Assembly (NCBI GenBank): GCA_014359855.1
Contig: JACIYQ010000250.1
Coordinates: 1 to 8,280 of the forward strand
Reading direction: 5' to 3'
Length of the DNA stretch: 8,280 nt
From: Parvibaculum sp.
GTDB taxonomy: Bacteria; Pseudomonadota; Alphaproteobacteria; Parvibaculales; Parvibaculaceae
Shown here: positions 5,060-8,280 of the stretch, piece after piece
Numbering within the stretch: position 1 is the stretch's first letter
How the letters are laid out: each line of letters opens with the position of its first letter
Notes under the pieces: generated by a model
Database searches by the model: none
What the model saw: the letters and a program-made list of their open reading frames with translations, nothing else
Told to the model about the DNA's origin: nothing
Made by a program: the position numbers and the translations under genes

Positions 5060-6883
5060 CTATTCGACGGTCACCGACTTGGCGAGATTCCGCGGTTGGT
5101 CGACGTCGGTGCCCTTCGAAACCGCCGTGTGATAGGCGAGAAGCTGCACGGGAATGGCGTTGACGATTGGCGCGATGAGCGGATCGACAGCAGGTACTTC
5201 AATTGTAGCCCATAGCCCCGCACCCGCGCGTGCAATGCCCTCGCGGTCCGCTATGAGCACGACATGCCCGCCGCGCGCGATCACTTCCTGCATGTTGGAA
5301 ATGGTCTTCTCGAAGAGATTGTCGACCGGTGAGATCACGACCACCGGAACCTCCTCGTCGATGAGCGCAATCGGGCCGTGTTTCAACTCGCCTGCCGCGT
5401 AGCCTTCGGCGTGGATATAGGAAATTTCCTTGAGCTTTAGAGCGCCCTCGAGCGCGATCGGATAGTTGTGGCCGCGGCCGAGATAGAGCACGTCGCGCGC
5501 CTTGGCGATCTCCGCGCTCAACGCCTGAATGGCGTGGTCCTGGGTCAGCGCTTCGGCAACGTGCCGCGGGACTTCCATCAGAGTGCGCACGAGGCGCTTC
5601 TCATCCGATGCGGTGATGACGCCGCGCGCGAGGCCCATCCGGACGGCAAGGACGGCGAGTGTCGTGAGCTGGCAGGTGAATGCCTTTGTCGATGCGACAC
5701 CGATCTCCGGTCCGGCGAAGGTCGGCAAGATGGCGTCGGATGCCCGCGCAATGGATGACTCGGTCACATTCACGATCGACAGGATCGCCTGTCCCTGCGA
5801 ACGGCAATAGTGAAGCGCGGCAAGCGTATCCGCCGTCTCTCCGGATTGAGAGATCAAGATGGCAAGACCACCCTCCGGCATCGCGGCCTCGCGATAGCGA
5901 AACTCGGAGGCGATATCGACCTCCACGGAGACGCGGGCATATTTCTCGAACCAGTATTTGGCGACGAGCCCCGCGTAATAGGCCGTACCGCAGGCAATGA
6001 TCGTCACGCGGGGGACGGAAGCGAGATCTGCCGGCAGGGCAATTTCCCGCAGGCTGTCCTTGAGCGGATCGATATATTCCGAAAGCGTGTGGCCGATTAC
6101 CTCCGGCTGCTCGAAGATTTCCTTCGCCATGAAGTGACGGTGATTGCCCTTGTCGACAAGCGCCGCGGAAACATCCGTGATCTTCACTGGACGCTTCACA
6201 ACCTGCCCTTCCGCGTCGTGGATCGTGGCACCGCCACGTGTGATCTCGACCCTGTCTCCTTCTTCGAGGAAGGTGACGCGGTTCGTCATCGGCGCGAGCG
6301 CAAAAGCGTCCGAACCGAGATACATTGCCTTTTCGCCATAGCCGACCGCAAGCGGGCTGCCACGCCTGGCACCGATCATGAGTTCGTCTTCACCGCGGAA
6401 GATGATCCCGAGCGCAAATGCGCCTTCAAGTTCGCCGATCGCCCTGGCTGCTGCTTCGCGGGGAGAAAACCCCTTGTCGAGATAGTATGTCACCAGATGA
6501 GCGATGACCTCGCTGTCGGTCTCGGTCGAAAAGACCGCGCCGCCGGCGGTGAGCCGCTCCCTGAGCTCCCGGAAATTTTCGATAATGCCGTTGTGAACGA
6601 TCGCCACACTGTCCGTTGCATGCGGATGCGCATTTCGCTCGGTCGGCGCGCCATGCGTTGCCCAGCGCGTATGGCCAATGCCGATCGTGCCGTCGAGCGG
6701 CGAGGCCTCGAGCGCCTTTTCAAGGTTGAAGAGTTTGCCTTCGGCACGCCGGCGTTCGATTTCACCATGCGACAGGGTTGCGATACCGGCGCTGTCATAG
6801 CCGCGATACTCGAGCCGCTTCAGCGCTTCGAGGATAACCGGGGCGACGGGTTCCGTTCCGATGATGCCGACAATTCCGCACAT
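5060..6883 (-). CDS. glmS: Glutamine--fructose-6-phosphate aminotransferase (isomerizing)
   Basis: GlmS makes glucosamine-6-phosphate from fructose-6-phosphate and glutamine in the cytoplasm, the committed step to UDP-GlcNAc. The 607-residue length is normal for the family. The protein begins MCGIVGIIG; Cys2 becomes the N-terminal nucleophile of the class II glutaminase domain (about 2-220), which also shows HTRWATHG (71-78), HNGIIEN (97-103) and ETDSE (121-125). Two SIS sugar-isomerase domains follow: the first carries CGTAYYAG (298-305), SQSGETADT (345-353) and STKAFT (398-403); the second carries KLKEISYIHAEGYAAGELKH (483-502) and the C-terminal lysine in LAKSVTVE (600-607), the region that contacts the sugar. 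The ATG lies 2 bases after the glmU TAA, with only a weak GGGCGAG nearby, so translation is probably coupled to glmU. No glmS ribozyme is possible in so short a leader. The glmU linkage argues for the housekeeping enzyme rather than NodM. Confidence 0.98.
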   Translation of the reverse strand: MCGIVGIIGTEPVAPVILEALKRLEYRGYDSAGIATLSHGEIERRRAEGKLFNLEKALEASPLDGTIGIGHTRWATHGAPTERNAHPHATDSVAIVHNGIIENFRELRERLTAGGAVFSTETDSEVIAHLVTYYLDKGFSPREAAARAIGELEGAFALGIIFRGEDELMIGARRGSPLAVGYGEKAMYLGSDAFALAPMTNRVTFLEEGDRVEITRGGATIHDAEGQVVKRPVKITDVSAALVDKGNHRHFMAKEIFEQPEVIGHTLSEYIDPLKDSLREIALPADLASVPRVTIIACGTAYYAGLVAKYWFEKYARVSVEVDIASEFRYREAAMPEGGLAILISQSGETADTLAALHYCRSQGQAILSIVNVTESSIARASDAILPTFAGPEIGVASTKAFTCQLTTLAVLAVRMGLARGVITASDEKRLVRTLMEVPRHVAEALTQDHAIQALSAEIAKARDVLYLGRGHNYPIALEGALKLKEISYIHAEGYAAGELKHGPIALIDEEVPVVVISPVDNLFEKTISNMQEVIARGGHVVLIADREGIARAGAGLWATIEVPAVDPLIAPIVNAIPVQLLAYHTAVSKGTDVDQPRNLAKSVTVE

Positions 6884-6885
6884 GT

Positions 6886-8247
6886 TTACTCGCCCGAGGA
6901 CAATTTTTTGATGCCTTCATTCTTCGCCCGGAAGGCGGCCGCCCAGCCAGGTTTCTCCGTCTGCCGTCCCCTCGCAACAGCCAGCGCATCCGTGTTCACG
7001 TCTTTCGTGATCACGCTGCCCGAACCGAGATAGGCGCCGTCTCCTATCTTCACGGGTGCGACGAGCGAGGAGTTCGAGCCTACAAAGGCGCCCGCGCCGA
7101 TATCGGTGAAGAACTTGTTGTAGCCGTCATAGTTGCAGGTGATCGTACCGGCGCCGATATTCGCCCCCGCACCGACCCGCGCATCGCCGATATAGGAGAG
7201 GTGGTTGACCTTCGCACCCTCCTCGATTTTGGCCTTCTTCGTCTCAACGAAGTTTCCGATCCGCGCCTTGCGGCCAATTTCGGAGCCCGGCCGGATGCGT
7301 GCGAAGGGCCCGATCTGCGCTCCCTCTGAAACCCTGGCTCCTTCGAGATGAGAAAAAGCCTTGATGAGAACGCCATCCGCAATCTCGCAACCGGGACCGA
7401 AGACGACATTCTGACCCACCGTGACATCGCGACCGAGTTTTGTATCGAAGCTCAGATAGACAGTGTCCGGATCGAGAAAGGTGACGCCTTCGGCCATCGC
7501 GGCCTGACGCATCCGCCTTTGCAGCGACGCTTCGGCCGCAGCGAGGTCGGCACGGCTATTCACGCCCTGAATGTCAGCTTCCGGACAGGTCACGCAAATG
7601 CAGTCGAGGCCCGCGCCGCGTCCAAGCGCCACGAGATCGGTCAGATAATATTCGCCCTGCGCATTGTCGCTCGTGAGGCCCCCGAGGAGCGCACCGAAAT
7701 GCCGGGCCGGGACCGCCATCGGGCCCCCGAAGCAGAGCCGGATGGAACGCTCCGCCTCCGTCGCATCCTTGTGCTCGACGATACGGCAGACCTTGCCATC
7801 TTCGAGCACGACGCGCCCATAACCGGTCGGATCCTTCGCCTCGAAACCGAGGATCACGATATTGCCGCTCTTTCGGCAGGTGTCCGCCATGTCCGCGAGC
7901 GTCTCGGCGCGGACGAGCGGCGTGTCGCCGAAGACCACGAGAACGACGCCGTCTTCATGGGTGATTTCAGGCAGCGCCGTGCGGGCTGCGTCGCCCGTTC
8001 CCCGCTGGTTCAACTGCACGACGACGGAAAGGTCCTGCCGCACGCCGCGGGCGTAAGCGGCCACATCATCCATGTCGGGACCGACGACGAGAACCGTTTT
8101 CGCATTACCGCCGAACCTGGTGTTCGCCAGGACATGCCCGAGCATCGGCCGGCCGGCAATTTCATGCAGCACCTTCGGCAGGTTCGATTTCATGCGGGTG
8201 CCTTTGCCCGCCGCAAGGATGACGATGCTATGGGCGTTCGACGTCAT
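6886..8247 (-). CDS. glmU: Bifunctional N-acetylglucosamine-1-phosphate uridyltransferase / glucosamine-1-phosphate acetyltransferase
   Basis: GlmU acetylates glucosamine-1-phosphate with acetyl-CoA and then couples it to UTP, giving UDP-GlcNAc for peptidoglycan and lipid A. The 453-residue protein is full length. The N-terminal Rossmann-like uridyltransferase domain (about 5-235) has LAAGKGTRMKSNLPKVLH (11-28) with Arg18 and Lys25, the metal-binding Asp108 in FGDTPL, GTG at 83-85, and Asn230 in GVNSR. The C-terminal left-handed beta-helix (about 255-435) shows hexapeptide repeats, RIRPGSEIG (317-325), the catalytic His349 in NHLSYIGD, and GANIGAGTITCNYDG (361-375). All expected key residues appear intact. 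It is followed 2 bases later by glmS. The start at 8247 is supported by conservation of the N-terminus, and no other in-frame start is close. Confidence 0.98.
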   Translation of the reverse strand: MTSNAHSIVILAAGKGTRMKSNLPKVLHEIAGRPMLGHVLANTRFGGNAKTVLVVGPDMDDVAAYARGVRQDLSVVVQLNQRGTGDAARTALPEITHEDGVVLVVFGDTPLVRAETLADMADTCRKSGNIVILGFEAKDPTGYGRVVLEDGKVCRIVEHKDATEAERSIRLCFGGPMAVPARHFGALLGGLTSDNAQGEYYLTDLVALGRGAGLDCICVTCPEADIQGVNSRADLAAAEASLQRRMRQAAMAEGVTFLDPDTVYLSFDTKLGRDVTVGQNVVFGPGCEIADGVLIKAFSHLEGARVSEGAQIGPFARIRPGSEIGRKARIGNFVETKKAKIEEGAKVNHLSYIGDARVGAGANIGAGTITCNYDGYNKFFTDIGAGAFVGSNSSLVAPVKIGDGAYLGSGSVITKDVNTDALAVARGRQTEKPGWAAAFRAKNEGIKKLSSGE

Positions 8248-8260
8248 GGCCTCGATGCTT

Positions 8261-8266
8261 CTCCTT
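8261..8266 (-). promoter_or_regulatory. Distant Shine-Dalgarno of glmU
   Basis: On the minus strand AAGGAG lies 13 bases before the glmU ATG, longer than the usual 5-9. A weaker GAGG ends 2 bases before the start. No alternative in-frame start codon fits the AAGGAG better, so the ATG at 8247 is kept. The promoter of the operon must lie beyond the right edge of the window. Confidence 0.4.
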
Positions 8267-8280
8267 GTCTCGAATTCCGT

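Noticed and set aside
5060..6883. NodM (symbiotic glucosamine synthase) instead of GlmS
   Set aside because: The gene is directly linked to glmU and no nod genes or nod boxes are in the window, so the housekeeping copy is the simpler call.
6884..6885. A glmS ribozyme or leader riboswitch
   Set aside because: Only 2 bases separate the glmU stop from the glmS start, and this ribozyme is known from Gram-positive bacteria.
5810..7033. A 407-codon plus-strand open frame opposite glmS and the end of glmU
   Set aside because: It lies wholly antisense to two certain genes. Its protein is rich in Arg, Asp and Gly with no family resemblance, as expected for an antisense frame in GC-rich codon-biased DNA.

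Overview
The window is ordinary high-GC chromosomal DNA from an alphaproteobacterium, most likely of the order Hyphomicrobiales (rhizobia, Brucella, Phyllobacterium relatives). This rests on the glmU-glmS pair, the style of the histidine kinase core, and a CTATAT-type -10 element. The genus cannot be fixed from the sequence alone. Coding density is high, the longest gene-free stretch is about 240 bases, and I see no tRNA, rRNA, insertion sequence, phage gene or CRISPR array.

Layout. On the minus strand at the left edge is the first 27 codons of a thiolase (1-83). Just upstream of it, and probably co-transcribed with it, is a 502-residue fusion of an HMG-CoA-synthase/KAS-III-like domain to a DUF35 OB-fold domain (95-1603). 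A 238-base intergenic region (1604-1841) holds a perfect 10-bp inverted repeat that brackets a possible promoter for the fusion gene. Divergently, on the plus strand, lies a membrane-bound CHASE4-type sensor histidine kinase with no response regulator in view (1842-3620). Its stop codon overlaps, tail to tail, that of a minus-strand exported TPR-SPOR protein (3617-4903). The right half is the minus-strand pair glmU (6886-8247) and glmS (5060-6883), separated by 2 bases.

How the genes fit together. GlmS makes glucosamine-6-phosphate and GlmU turns glucosamine-1-phosphate into UDP-GlcNAc; the phosphoglucosamine mutase GlmM is not in the window. UDP-GlcNAc feeds peptidoglycan and LPS synthesis. 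The TPR-SPOR protein downstream probably binds peptidoglycan in the periplasm, so the right half has a cell-envelope theme. The left half is a separate acyl-CoA module: an SCP2-type thiolase and an HMGS-like/OB-fold partner, possibly under a dedicated regulator.

The most unusual feature is the HMGS-like protein. By alignment from memory, the position of the nucleophilic cysteine is Gln114, the general-base glutamate position is Thr, the active-site histidine position is Cys238, and the zinc ribbon of its DUF35 part keeps only one of four cysteines. It is therefore probably not a working HMG-CoA synthase. Either it has a different chemistry or it is a structural partner for the adjacent thiolase.
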